DNA of 8,557 nucleotides from an uncultured Chlorobiota bacterium (GTDB lineage: Bacteria; Bacteroidota; Bacteroidia; Bacteroidales; JAADGE01): contig CAMZKI010000068.1 in the NCBI GenBank assembly GCA_947311125.1, positions 1 to 8,557 on the forward strand, read 5' to 3'. Positions 1 through 6,764 of the stretch are shown in pieces. Below the pieces are notes generated by a model. That model was not told the origin of the DNA. It did not search any database and saw only the letters and a list, made by a program, of their open reading frames with translations. Every line of letters begins with the position of its first letter. Position 1 is the first letter of the stretch. A program made the position numbers and the translations under genes.

Positions 1-82
1 CATAAATTTCGCTTGACTGAAAAACAAAGCCGTATTCTTTTGCGTGAGCAATAACCTTTTTAAATCTGTCTGTATCTGCCAT
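1..82 (-). other. Inverted second copy of the glyS 5' end (partial)
   Basis: On the minus strand an ATG at 82-80 opens a frame that encodes the same first 27 residues as the glyS gene at 136 (beginning MADTDRFKKV) and runs off the window edge. Identity is 100% at the nucleotide level, including silent positions, so the copy is either artefactual or very recent. It has a better promoter match upstream of it (99-127, minus strand) than the full-length copy does. The true glyS leader may therefore be the one attached to this copy. Whether a complete second glyS lies beyond the edge cannot be seen. Confidence 0.8.
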
Positions 83-88
83 TTTATT
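1..88. repeat. Left arm of 88-bp perfect inverted repeat
   Basis: Reading the minus strand of 1-88 gives exactly the sequence at 130-217, with position i pairing to 218-i and no mismatch over 88 bases. Pairing breaks at 89/129. The arm reaches the first base of the window, so the true repeat may be longer. It duplicates coding sequence (the start of glyS), which ordinary regulatory dyads do not do. A fold-back chimera at a contig end is the simplest explanation; a recent inverted duplication is the alternative. Confidence 0.97.
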
Positions 89-95
89 AATTTTG
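88..95 (+). promoter_or_regulatory. Possible -7 element upstream of glyS
   Basis: TAATTTTG also fits TAnnTTTG, here in the direction of the full-length glyS, and would give a leader of roughly 34 bases. No TTG was found at the expected -33 distance, where the sequence belongs to the left repeat arm. It overlaps the end of that arm and may be chance in AT-rich DNA. Confidence 0.22.
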
Positions 96-98
96 TTG

Positions 99-127
99 CA
101 AATTTAATATAATATCAATTATCTCAA
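99..127 (-). promoter_or_regulatory. Bacteroidota-type promoter facing the inverted glyS copy
   Basis: Read on the minus strand, 106-99 is TAAATTTG, an exact fit to the Bacteroidota -7 element TAnnTTTG, followed by CAAC. A TTG at 127-125 fits the -33 element with an 18-base gap, slightly shorter than the usual 19-21. The predicted start lies around 93, giving a leader of about 10 bases before the ATG at 82. The layout, with TTTGCA shortly before an A-rich start region, is typical of the phylum. This is a consensus match by eye in AT-rich sequence, so it is suggestive only. Confidence 0.5.
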
Positions 128-129
128 TA

Positions 130-217
130 AATAAAATGGCAGATACAGACAGATTTAAAAAGGTTATTGCTCACGCAAAAGAATACGGCTTTGTTTTTCA
201 GTCAAGCGAAATTTATG
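130..217. repeat. Right arm of 88-bp perfect inverted repeat
   Basis: This is the mate of the arm at 1-88. It covers six bases before the glyS start codon and the first 27 codons plus one base of the gene. The 41 bases between the arms (89-129) are AT-rich and not self-complementary overall. If both arms were on one transcript they would form a very long hairpin that buries the glyS start, which argues against the arrangement being functional as it stands. Confidence 0.97.
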
Positions 218-1689
218 ACGGATTAAGTGCCGTTTACGACTACGGACAAAACGGTTCCGAACTGAAAGAAAATATAAAACGCTACTGGAAAGATTCTATG
301 GTGAAGTTGCACGAAAATATCGTAGGAATAGACTCGGCAATTTTTATGCACCCTACGGTCTGGAAAGCTTCCGGACACGTAGGGGCTTTTAACGACCCGC
401 TTATTGACAACAAAGATTCCAAAAAAAGATACCGTGCCGATGTTTTAATAGAAGACCATATAGAAAAAATAAATGCGAAAATTAATAAAGACGTTGAAAA
501 AGCAAGAAAACGTTTCGGCGACAGTTTTGACGAAAAACAATTCAGAGAAACAAACCAAAGAGTTCTTGACAGACAAAAAAAGATTGACGAAATTTTAAGT
601 CGTTTTAAAAAAGCAACGGAAGAAGGAAATCTTGCCGAAATAAAACAAATAATTATTGACGAAGGTATAACTTGCCCCGTTTCCGGAAGTAAAAACTGGA
701 CGGATGTTCGGCAATTTAATCTTATGTTCGACACAAAACTCGGTTCGTTGAGCGAAGATGCCGACAAAATTTACCTTCGCCCGGAAACAGCACAAGGTAT
801 TTTCGTAAATTACCTGAACGTGCAAAAAACCGGACGTATGAAACTGCCCTTCGGGATAGCACAAATCGGAAAAGCATTCCGAAACGAGATTGTTGCCCGG
901 CAATTTATTTTCCGTATGCGCGAATTCGAGCAAATGGAAATGCAATTTTTTATCCGCCCCGGCGAAGAAGACAAATGGTTTGATTATTGGAAAAATTTGC
1001 GTATGCAGTGGCATAAAATTTTGGACTTGGGCGATGAAAATTACCGCTTTCACGACCACGAAAATTTAGCACACTATGCCAAAGCCGCTACCGACATCGA
1101 GTTTAAATTTCCTTTCGGGTTTAAAGAATTGGAAGGTATTCACTCCCGTACCGATTTTGATTTATCGCAACATCAAAAATTTTCCGGCAAAAAATTACAA
1201 TACTTCGACCCCGAAACCAACGAATCTTACGTTCCTTATGTTATTGAAACTTCTATCGGAGTTGACCGGATGTTTTTGGCAATTCTTTCAAACGCATTTG
1301 ACGAAGAAACAATAAAAAAAGAAGACGGAAAAAGTGAAACAAGAACCGTATTACACATTCCGCCCGCATTGGCACCGGTAAAAGCCGCCATATTACCTTT
1401 GGTAAAAAAAGACGGATTGCCGGAAAAAGCACGCGAAGTTTTGAACCTGCTGAAATACGATTTTAACTGCCAATACGAAGAAAAAGATTCTATCGGCAAA
1501 CGATACAGAAGACAAGATGCAATCGGAACACCGTTTTGCATAACCGTTGACCACCAAACACTTGAAAATAACACGGTAACTTTACGACACAGAGATTCGA
1601 TGAGCCAAGACAGAATAAAAATTGAAGAACTGCCGGCAGTTATTGACAAAGAAGTTGATTTTAAAAATTTGTTCAAAAAATTAGTTTAA
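136..1689 (+). CDS. glyS: Glycyl-tRNA synthetase, single-chain α2 type
   Basis: This cytoplasmic class II aminoacyl-tRNA synthetase charges tRNA-Gly with glycine using ATP. At 517 residues it has the usual length of the homodimeric bacterial form, not the split α/β GlyQ/GlyS form. The N-terminus has the family signature SSEIYDGLSAVYDYGQNG (23-40), then GIDSAIFMHPTVWKASGHVG (64-83). A charged helical insertion spans about 97-175, followed by CPVSG (180-184). RPETAQGIF (215-223) and the motif 2 region FRNEI with RMREFEQMEMQFF (249-272) follow. Motif 3 is YVIETSIGVDR (368-378). The C-terminal anticodon-binding domain spans about 405-517 and includes KRYRRQDAIGTPFCITVD (455-472). The start is the only sensible one and matches the family N-terminus; it is preceded by AATAAA and no Shine-Dalgarno site. 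The first 82 bases are duplicated inverted at 1-82. Probably co-transcribed with the dus gene 24 bases downstream. Confidence 0.97.
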   Translation: MADTDRFKKVIAHAKEYGFVFQSSEIYDGLSAVYDYGQNGSELKENIKRYWKDSMVKLHENIVGIDSAIFMHPTVWKASGHVGAFNDPLIDNKDSKKRYRADVLIEDHIEKINAKINKDVEKARKRFGDSFDEKQFRETNQRVLDRQKKIDEILSRFKKATEEGNLAEIKQIIIDEGITCPVSGSKNWTDVRQFNLMFDTKLGSLSEDADKIYLRPETAQGIFVNYLNVQKTGRMKLPFGIAQIGKAFRNEIVARQFIFRMREFEQMEMQFFIRPGEEDKWFDYWKNLRMQWHKILDLGDENYRFHDHENLAHYAKAATDIEFKFPFGFKELEGIHSRTDFDLSQHQKFSGKKLQYFDPETNESYVPYVIETSIGVDRMFLAILSNAFDEETIKKEDGKSETRTVLHIPPALAPVKAAILPLVKKDGLPEKAREVLNLLKYDFNCQYEEKDSIGKRYRRQDAIGTPFCITVDHQTLENNTVTLRHRDSMSQDRIKIEELPAVIDKEVDFKNLFKKLV

Positions 1690-1713
1690 TACTTTTTTCG
1701 CAAGTAAGATAAA

Positions 1714-2718
1714 ATGAAAATCGGCACGATTGACATACCCGAATACCCTTTGCTTTTGGCACCGATGGAAGACATTACGGACAGAAGTTTCCGGAAACTC
1801 TGCAAAATGTTCGGTGCTGATTTGCTTTACACGGAATTTGTCGCATCGGAAGCATTAATAAGAAATATCGATAAAAGTTTAAAAAAGCTGCAAATTGACG
1901 AAGACGAACGCCCTGCGGGAATACAAATATACGGGCACAATATTGATGCAATGGTTGAAGCGGCAAAAATAGCCGAAGCCGCCAAACCCGACCTGATAGA
2001 CATAAACTACGGCTGCCCCGTTAAAAAAATTGCAAACCGCGGAGCCGGAGCCGGAATGTTGAGAGATATTCCGAAAATGATGAAGATGACAAAAGCAATT
2101 GTTGATGCGGTAAAACTTCCGGTAACGGTAAAAACCCGCTTAGGTTGGGACAACGACAGCATTGTTATCGACAAAATTGCAAAACCGCTGCAAGATACGG
2201 GTATTAAGGCACTTACCGTACACGGAAGAACCCGCAGCCAGCTTTACAAAGGAACGGCAGACTGGACTTTAATCGGAAAAATTAAAGAAAACCCCGATAT
2301 ACACATCCCGATAATCGGTAACGGCGATATAAAAGACGGTATTTCAGCAAAAAATGCTTTCGATAAATATCGGGTTGACGCAATTATGACAGGAAGAGCG
2401 AGTATCGGCAAACCTTGGATTTTTAAAGAAATAAAACATTATCTTAAAACCGGAGAAATTTTACCCGAGCCCGCCATAACCGAAAAGGTTAATATTGCAA
2501 AAACACATTTTACTCTGTCTCTCAAATACAAAGAAGATAAAAGAGGAATTTTTGAAATGCGGCGCCATTTTGCTCATTATTTTAAAGGTTTGAGAAATTT
2601 TAAAGAGCTTCGGCTAAAATTACTGACCTCGACAAATGTTGATGAGATTTCAGATTTATTAGATGAAATAAAGTATATTTACGGCAATAAAAATCAAGAA
2701 AATTATGTTCAACAATAA
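1714..2718 (+). CDS. dusB: tRNA-dihydrouridine synthase, DusB-like
   Basis: This flavoenzyme reduces specific uridines in tRNA to dihydrouridine using NAD(P)H, in the cytoplasm. The 334-residue protein has the Dus TIM-barrel landmarks in order. APMEDITDRSFR (16-27) is the N-terminal FMN-binding segment and IQIYGHN (70-76) follows. DINYGCPVKKI (96-106) contains the catalytic cysteine Cys101. VKTRLGW (139-145), TVHGRTRSQLYKG (168-180), IIGNGDI (200-206) and IMTGRASIGKPW (224-235) are FMN/substrate loops. A helical tRNA-binding domain fills about 250-334. The GCPVKK motif and the length fit the DusB subgroup better than DusA or DusC, but subgroup assignment by eye is tentative. It starts 24 bases after glyS with no promoter or terminator in between, and its last 14 bases overlap the next gene. 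A transcript shared with glyS would group two tRNA-related functions. Confidence 0.93.
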   Translation: MKIGTIDIPEYPLLLAPMEDITDRSFRKLCKMFGADLLYTEFVASEALIRNIDKSLKKLQIDEDERPAGIQIYGHNIDAMVEAAKIAEAAKPDLIDINYGCPVKKIANRGAGAGMLRDIPKMMKMTKAIVDAVKLPVTVKTRLGWDNDSIVIDKIAKPLQDTGIKALTVHGRTRSQLYKGTADWTLIGKIKENPDIHIPIIGNGDIKDGISAKNAFDKYRVDAIMTGRASIGKPWIFKEIKHYLKTGEILPEPAITEKVNIAKTHFTLSLKYKEDKRGIFEMRRHFAHYFKGLRNFKELRLKLLTSTNVDEISDLLDEIKYIYGNKNQENYVQQ

Positions 2719-5464
2719 GTTTCTTATCATAATTTCCGTTTTAGCCATTGCCGCTGTTGTTGCGGTTTCAATAAAACTTGAAAAAAAAAGCCGAAAACTT
2801 CCGCCGGTTATAAATGCCTTACCGACAAAAGTTTCGTATTTTATAGAAACAGACGACCTTATTTATTTTTTAAACAAAGTTTCAAAAAACGAAGACTTAA
2901 AAAGTATTTTGCAGGGTAATATCTTAACTTCCGAAACATTTAACAACATCCTGTTTATTGATTCATTATTACATAAAAACAGGCAACTTAAGAAGTTTTT
3001 AAACCATAAAAGCGTTATTTTTTCAGCTCACCCTTTGGCTCAAAACAGAAATAAGTTTCTGCTGATAACAGGTGCTCAAAACAATAAAGAAACACAAAAT
3101 ATCATAAAAGAAATTTTAATGAAAGCAGACACAGAGTCGAAGTTTTCAAATTTTACCTACGGAGGAGCAAAAATTATACAGACAAAACAGGCAAGCTCTA
3201 AAGAAAATATATACTATACTTTTTATAAAGACTATTTTCTTCTCAGTCGTTCCGAAATTCTGATTCAAAAATCAATAAAAAAAATAAACAGCGGTGCCGG
3301 GCTGGAAACAGATGCTGCATTTAAAGAACTTTATCAAAACATTGAGGCACAAGACGACGCTCAATTCTTTATAAATTATGAAATATTCTTCTCAAATACG
3401 GGAAAAACTTTTAACGGAAATTTTAAAAGACATTTACAGGTTCTTAAAAATGCGGCATACTGGTCTGCATTTAACATATCTTTAAAAAGAAAACATCTTA
3501 AACTTACGGGACATACTATTCTTAAGCCCGAAATGCAGTTTCTTTCTGTTTTTAAAGGCTCCAAACCGCGAAAAAATAAAGTTCTGAACCTGCCTCCCGA
3601 AAAAACATCTTCTTTCTTAATTTTAAACATTAACAGCGGCAGCGATTTTAAATATAAATATGAAGATTTTCTTGCTCGCATAAAATCACTTAATAACTTT
3701 CAGGTAAAACTTGCTGAATTTTATAATACATATAAAATAAAACCTGACGAAACCGACCTTTACGCCGTAACGGGCAATGAAATTGCACTAATGCAAGAAG
3801 ATATTAACAAAAACGGAAAAAATCCCCGCAGCTATGTTTTTATTAATTATATTGATAAGAATAAGACAACGAAGTTTTTTAAAAAAATAATATCCCGGTT
3901 TTGCGAAAAAAATAATATTGATAAGTCTGCAGTTACCTACAAATATTCCGCAGAAAACGAAGAATATACAATTTCAAAACTTCCGGCAAACAATATTCCC
4001 GAAATATTTTTCGGTTCTTTTTTTCACGGTGTTAATGCCGAATATTACACCATTATCGGCGACTTTATAGTTTTCGGAAAATCTGTTTCCGATATGCAAG
4101 AAATAATATATGCTTATGAAAAAGATAAAACATTTAAAAGAAAATCTCCGGATTACGAATTTATCAAAGCCTTACCGGATGAATCAAATTTGTTTTTTTA
4201 TACAGATATTTACAGGTCTTCCGAAAAAATACAGTCTTTTTTAACAGATAAAGTTTCCGATAAATTTGAAAAAAGTTTGTCTTCTTTTAAAAAACTGCAA
4301 GGCCCTGCAATTCAATACATTTTTGATTCCTACCCGATTTATACAACCGTAGATATAGGATTGAATTCATTAACCCGAGAAATTTCCGAAACAGTTTGGG
4401 AAGTAAGACTTGACACCGTTGTTGCAACAAAACCTTTTATTGTCAAAAATCATAATACCGAAGAAAACGAAATCGTTATCCAAGACAAAGCCAATAAAAT
4501 ATATCTAATTGATAAAAACGGTAAAATTTTGTGGACAAGGCAATTAGACGGGAAAATAATAAGCGGTATATATCAAATTGACTATTACGAAAACAACAAG
4601 CTTCAGCTTCTTTTCAATACAAAGAATAAAATATACTGCATAGACAGAAAAGGAAATTGGCTTGACGGTTACCCGGTTAAGTTAAAGTCGGAGGCAACAA
4701 ACGGACTGGCATTATTTGATTATGAACAAACACGCAACTACCGTATTTTTATTGCTTGTGCAAACAAATCGATTTATCTTTTTGATAAAAACGGAGAAGA
4801 AATAACAGGTTGGAAGTTTGAAAAAACACAAAGCAAGGTAACAAGAGAAATACAACACTTTAAAAACGAAGATAAAGATTACATTGTATTTCGAGACCAA
4901 AACAACTTATACCTGCTTAACAGGAGAGGAGAAACAAGAGTTGCTCCGGAAGTTTCAATTCCTATATCCGAAAAAACAAATATTTGGTTTTCTGAAGATA
5001 ATATTAATGATAAAGCTCATTTTGCCGTAAGCAGCCCGTCCGGCACTGTATATTTCATATATGAAAACGGAAAAATCAAAAAAAATGACATTAAAACATA
5101 CACAAGAGAGCATAATTTCGTTTATAAAGATATAACCGGAGATAATGTTCCTGAATTTATTTTTACGGATAAGAACCAAACTGATGTCTTTGACGGAATT
5201 AGTAATAAGCGTTTATTTTCATACTCTTACAATGAAAGTTTAACAAGCCCGGTATCGGTTTACAGGTTCGGGGACAATGATATACGTTTAGGAGCAAGCT
5301 CTGCGGAAAACATATATTTAATTAACAACAAAGGTAAATTATGCAAAGGATTTCCGCTTTCCGGAACAGGAATGTTCAGTATAACAATTTTTGATAAGAA
5401 TCCGGAATTTTCTTTAATAACGGGAAATAAAGATAATTATTTATATAAATATCATATTAAATAA
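2705..5464 (+). CDS. Membrane-anchored DUF3352-like protein with C-terminal β-propeller
   Basis: Function is unknown. The 919-residue protein begins with an uncleaved-looking membrane segment (about 6-23) followed by a KLEKKSRK basic stretch. No lipobox or clear cleavage site is seen, so topology is not certain; export to the periplasm with an N-terminal anchor is likely. Residues about 36-560 resemble DUF3352-type proteins and contain two related copies of one unit: YYTFYKDYFLLSRSEILIQK near 170-189 and YYTIIGDFIVFGKS near 447-460. Each copy is followed about 35 residues later by a DxxxFFIN/ESNLFFYT strand. Residues about 567-919 form a repeat array with a core like IYLIDKNGK, seen near 599, 643, 690, 735, 782, 826 and 870 and ending in NYLYKYHIK. 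This is a PQQ/FG-GAP-like propeller of seven or eight blades. DITGDNVPEF (809-818) resembles an FG-GAP calcium loop. The start overlaps dusB by 14 bases, suggesting translational coupling. The region is more AT-rich than the two upstream genes. Confidence 0.85.
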   Translation: MFNNKFLIIISVLAIAAVVAVSIKLEKKSRKLPPVINALPTKVSYFIETDDLIYFLNKVSKNEDLKSILQGNILTSETFNNILFIDSLLHKNRQLKKFLNHKSVIFSAHPLAQNRNKFLLITGAQNNKETQNIIKEILMKADTESKFSNFTYGGAKIIQTKQASSKENIYYTFYKDYFLLSRSEILIQKSIKKINSGAGLETDAAFKELYQNIEAQDDAQFFINYEIFFSNTGKTFNGNFKRHLQVLKNAAYWSAFNISLKRKHLKLTGHTILKPEMQFLSVFKGSKPRKNKVLNLPPEKTSSFLILNINSGSDFKYKYEDFLARIKSLNNFQVKLAEFYNTYKIKPDETDLYAVTGNEIALMQEDINKNGKNPRSYVFINYIDKNKTTKFFKKIISRFCEKNNIDKSAVTYKYSAENEEYTISKLPANNIPEIFFGSFFHGVNAEYYTIIGDFIVFGKSVSDMQEIIYAYEKDKTFKRKSPDYEFIKALPDESNLFFYTDIYRSSEKIQSFLTDKVSDKFEKSLSSFKKLQGPAIQYIFDSYPIYTTVDIGLNSLTREISETVWEVRLDTVVATKPFIVKNHNTEENEIVIQDKANKIYLIDKNGKILWTRQLDGKIISGIYQIDYYENNKLQLLFNTKNKIYCIDRKGNWLDGYPVKLKSEATNGLALFDYEQTRNYRIFIACANKSIYLFDKNGEEITGWKFEKTQSKVTREIQHFKNEDKDYIVFRDQNNLYLLNRRGETRVAPEVSIPISEKTNIWFSEDNINDKAHFAVSSPSGTVYFIYENGKIKKNDIKTYTREHNFVYKDITGDNVPEFIFTDKNQTDVFDGISNKRLFSYSYNESLTSPVSVYRFGDNDIRLGASSAENIYLINNKGKLCKGFPLSGTGMFSITIFDKNPEFSLITGNKDNYLYKYHIK

Positions 5465-5471
5465 TTTTTTG

Positions 5472-5479
5472 TAACTTTG
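5472..5479 (+). promoter_or_regulatory. Bacteroidota -7 promoter element before lipoprotein gene
   Basis: TAACTTTG is an exact match to TAnnTTTG and lies in the only gap of notable size between genes in the central region (5465-5511). It is followed by C, as is the motif at 106-99. Transcription would begin near 5486, leaving a leader of about 26 bases before the ATG at 5512. No TTG is found at the expected -33 distance, which lies inside the end of the preceding gene. It probably starts a separate unit for the lipoprotein and DUF5723 genes. Confidence 0.55.
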
Positions 5480-5511
5480 CGATTAACCTTTTTTAACAAA
5501 ACCTTAATACA

Positions 5512-6738
5512 ATGAAAAATCAGATAAAGCAAATTATCTCGGCTGCCCTATTGTTTGTGCTGGTTATAAGCATAAACTCCTGCAGAAAAGATTTCTCCTT
5601 AGAAGAGATAGACAACCTTACCACCGACTCCCTGTATCTTGAAGGAAGTTTTGCCGCTCCCCTTATTAAATCCGAACTTACTTTATTAGACTTTATTCCT
5701 GCAAACGACTCATCATTATGGGCTGAAGTAGATGAAAACGACTTAGTCCATTTAAAAATGTATTACAAGGATATGTTCACTCCGACAATGAGAGAAATCT
5801 ATCCGGCACTTGTTTATCCTGCACCTGCAGGCTTTCCTGTTCCGGCCGATACATTTGCAATCAAAACGGATACGTCTAAAATGAAAGTTTACGATAATAT
5901 TTTAACAGGAAAACTGTACTTTAAAAATCCGTCAATAACATTTCATATAGACAATTATATCCCGATTGTAACCTTTTTCAAAATGGACACTTTAACTTTT
6001 CATAAAACAGACGGAACGGCATTAAGCCATATAAGTTACAATGAATTTACAATTGATGCTCCGACTGTTGCGGGAACTTCCGTTCATACGGATATTGTTA
6101 TCGACACAACAGAGGTTCCGATTCTTGACGATGCATTTGCTCCTATTCCGAAGTTCATATCATTCTATTTATCTTCAGGAAGCCATACGGTTCAAAATTT
6201 ACCTTTTGGTGTTACGGGAAACGAGCAAATGAAAGTTGATGTAGAAATAGACCTTCCGTTAGAGGCTCGCCTTGACACAATTGTTATGTCTGACACTCTT
6301 GACTTTACAATTTTTAATGATGAAAGAATAACATCTGCAACCTTAAAGATAAAGTTTAATAACGGTTTTCCCGTTGACGGAGTTTCACAAATTTATTTTG
6401 TCGATACAACAGCAACCGGACAAGCGGGAAACATTATAGACTCTGTTTTCACCGATACTAATCACATTAACATAACAAACGAAGGCTGGCACTTACAATC
6501 TGCCGAAACAGATGCTCAAGGTATTGTAACGATAACGCACGAAAGTGATATTCTAATTAATATGGATCAACTTCGTATACAAAACCTTATTCAAAGGCAT
6601 GCTTCCAAAATGATAATAATCGGCAAACTTAACACATATAATTCTGCAGCGGGACAGTTTATAAAAATATTGGGAAGCTATACTATGGGAGTTCAAATAG
6701 CCGTTAAGGCAGACTTTGAAACAGCAACAAACCAGTAA
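5512..6738 (+). CDS. β-rich outer-membrane lipoprotein of unknown function
   Basis: The first 24 residues are a type II signal peptide: MKNQIKQ, a hydrophobic core (about 8-20), then the lipobox INSC with Cys24 as the predicted lipidated residue. The mature part begins CRKDFSLEE. Arg and Lys at +2 and +3 do not form the inner-membrane retention Asp, so outer-membrane sorting is likely. The following acidic residues are only a weak resemblance to Bacteroidota surface-export signals. The remaining 384 residues show no enzyme motif. They are β-strand-rich and polar, with many Asp/Thr-rich turns. Landmarks are LYLEGSFAAPLIKSELTLLDF (41-61, given here as the conserved-looking N-terminal block), LDFTIFNDERI (263-273) and LKIKFNNGFPVDGVSQIYF (278-296), which looks like an immunoglobulin-like or LEA-like sandwich edge. 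The DUF5723 gene follows 26 bases later, so a shared transcript and a partner role at the outer membrane are inferred. The start is set by the signal peptide; no Shine-Dalgarno site is present. Confidence 0.85.
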   Translation: MKNQIKQIISAALLFVLVISINSCRKDFSLEEIDNLTTDSLYLEGSFAAPLIKSELTLLDFIPANDSSLWAEVDENDLVHLKMYYKDMFTPTMREIYPALVYPAPAGFPVPADTFAIKTDTSKMKVYDNILTGKLYFKNPSITFHIDNYIPIVTFFKMDTLTFHKTDGTALSHISYNEFTIDAPTVAGTSVHTDIVIDTTEVPILDDAFAPIPKFISFYLSSGSHTVQNLPFGVTGNEQMKVDVEIDLPLEARLDTIVMSDTLDFTIFNDERITSATLKIKFNNGFPVDGVSQIYFVDTTATGQAGNIIDSVFTDTNHINITNEGWHLQSAETDAQGIVTITHESDILINMDQLRIQNLIQRHASKMIIIGKLNTYNSAAGQFIKILGSYTMGVQIAVKADFETATNQ

Positions 6739-6764
6739 CAATTAACTCTTTACAAGAATACTAT

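Noticed and set aside
108..113. TATAAT hexamer upstream of glyS as a σ70-like -10 box
   Set aside because: The nearest TTG-type element is only 9 bases upstream, and Bacteroidota primary sigma factors use TAnnTTTG instead. The hexamer is expected by chance in such AT-rich sequence.
1..217. Inverted repeat as an intrinsic terminator or regulatory hairpin (such as a T-box)
   Set aside because: The arms consist of coding sequence, are far too long for a terminator, and have no T-run after them. No T-box specifier or antiterminator features were seen.
282..767. Minus-strand open frame of 161 codons inside glyS
   Set aside because: It lies wholly antisense to well-conserved glyS sequence, has a composition of reversed codons (rich in S, F, L, I) and no recognisable motif. 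The same applies to the antisense frames at 595-1059 and 1236-1676.
1076..1315. Plus-strand 79-codon frame overlapping glyS, and a similar one at 6041-6232
   Set aside because: Both lie inside longer, clearly coding frames in another phase and show no recognisable protein features.
3376..3681. Minus-strand open frame within the DUF3352-like gene
   Set aside because: It is antisense to a long continuous coding frame and has no domain or start context of its own. The frames at 4712-4900, 4955-5179, 6553-6741 and 7343-7606 are rejected on the same grounds.
3800..3826. EF-hand-like DINKNGKNP in the DUF3352-like protein
   Set aside because: Position 12 of the loop would be Tyr instead of Glu or Asp, so it does not complete a calcium-binding loop. 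It is more likely a turn between strands.
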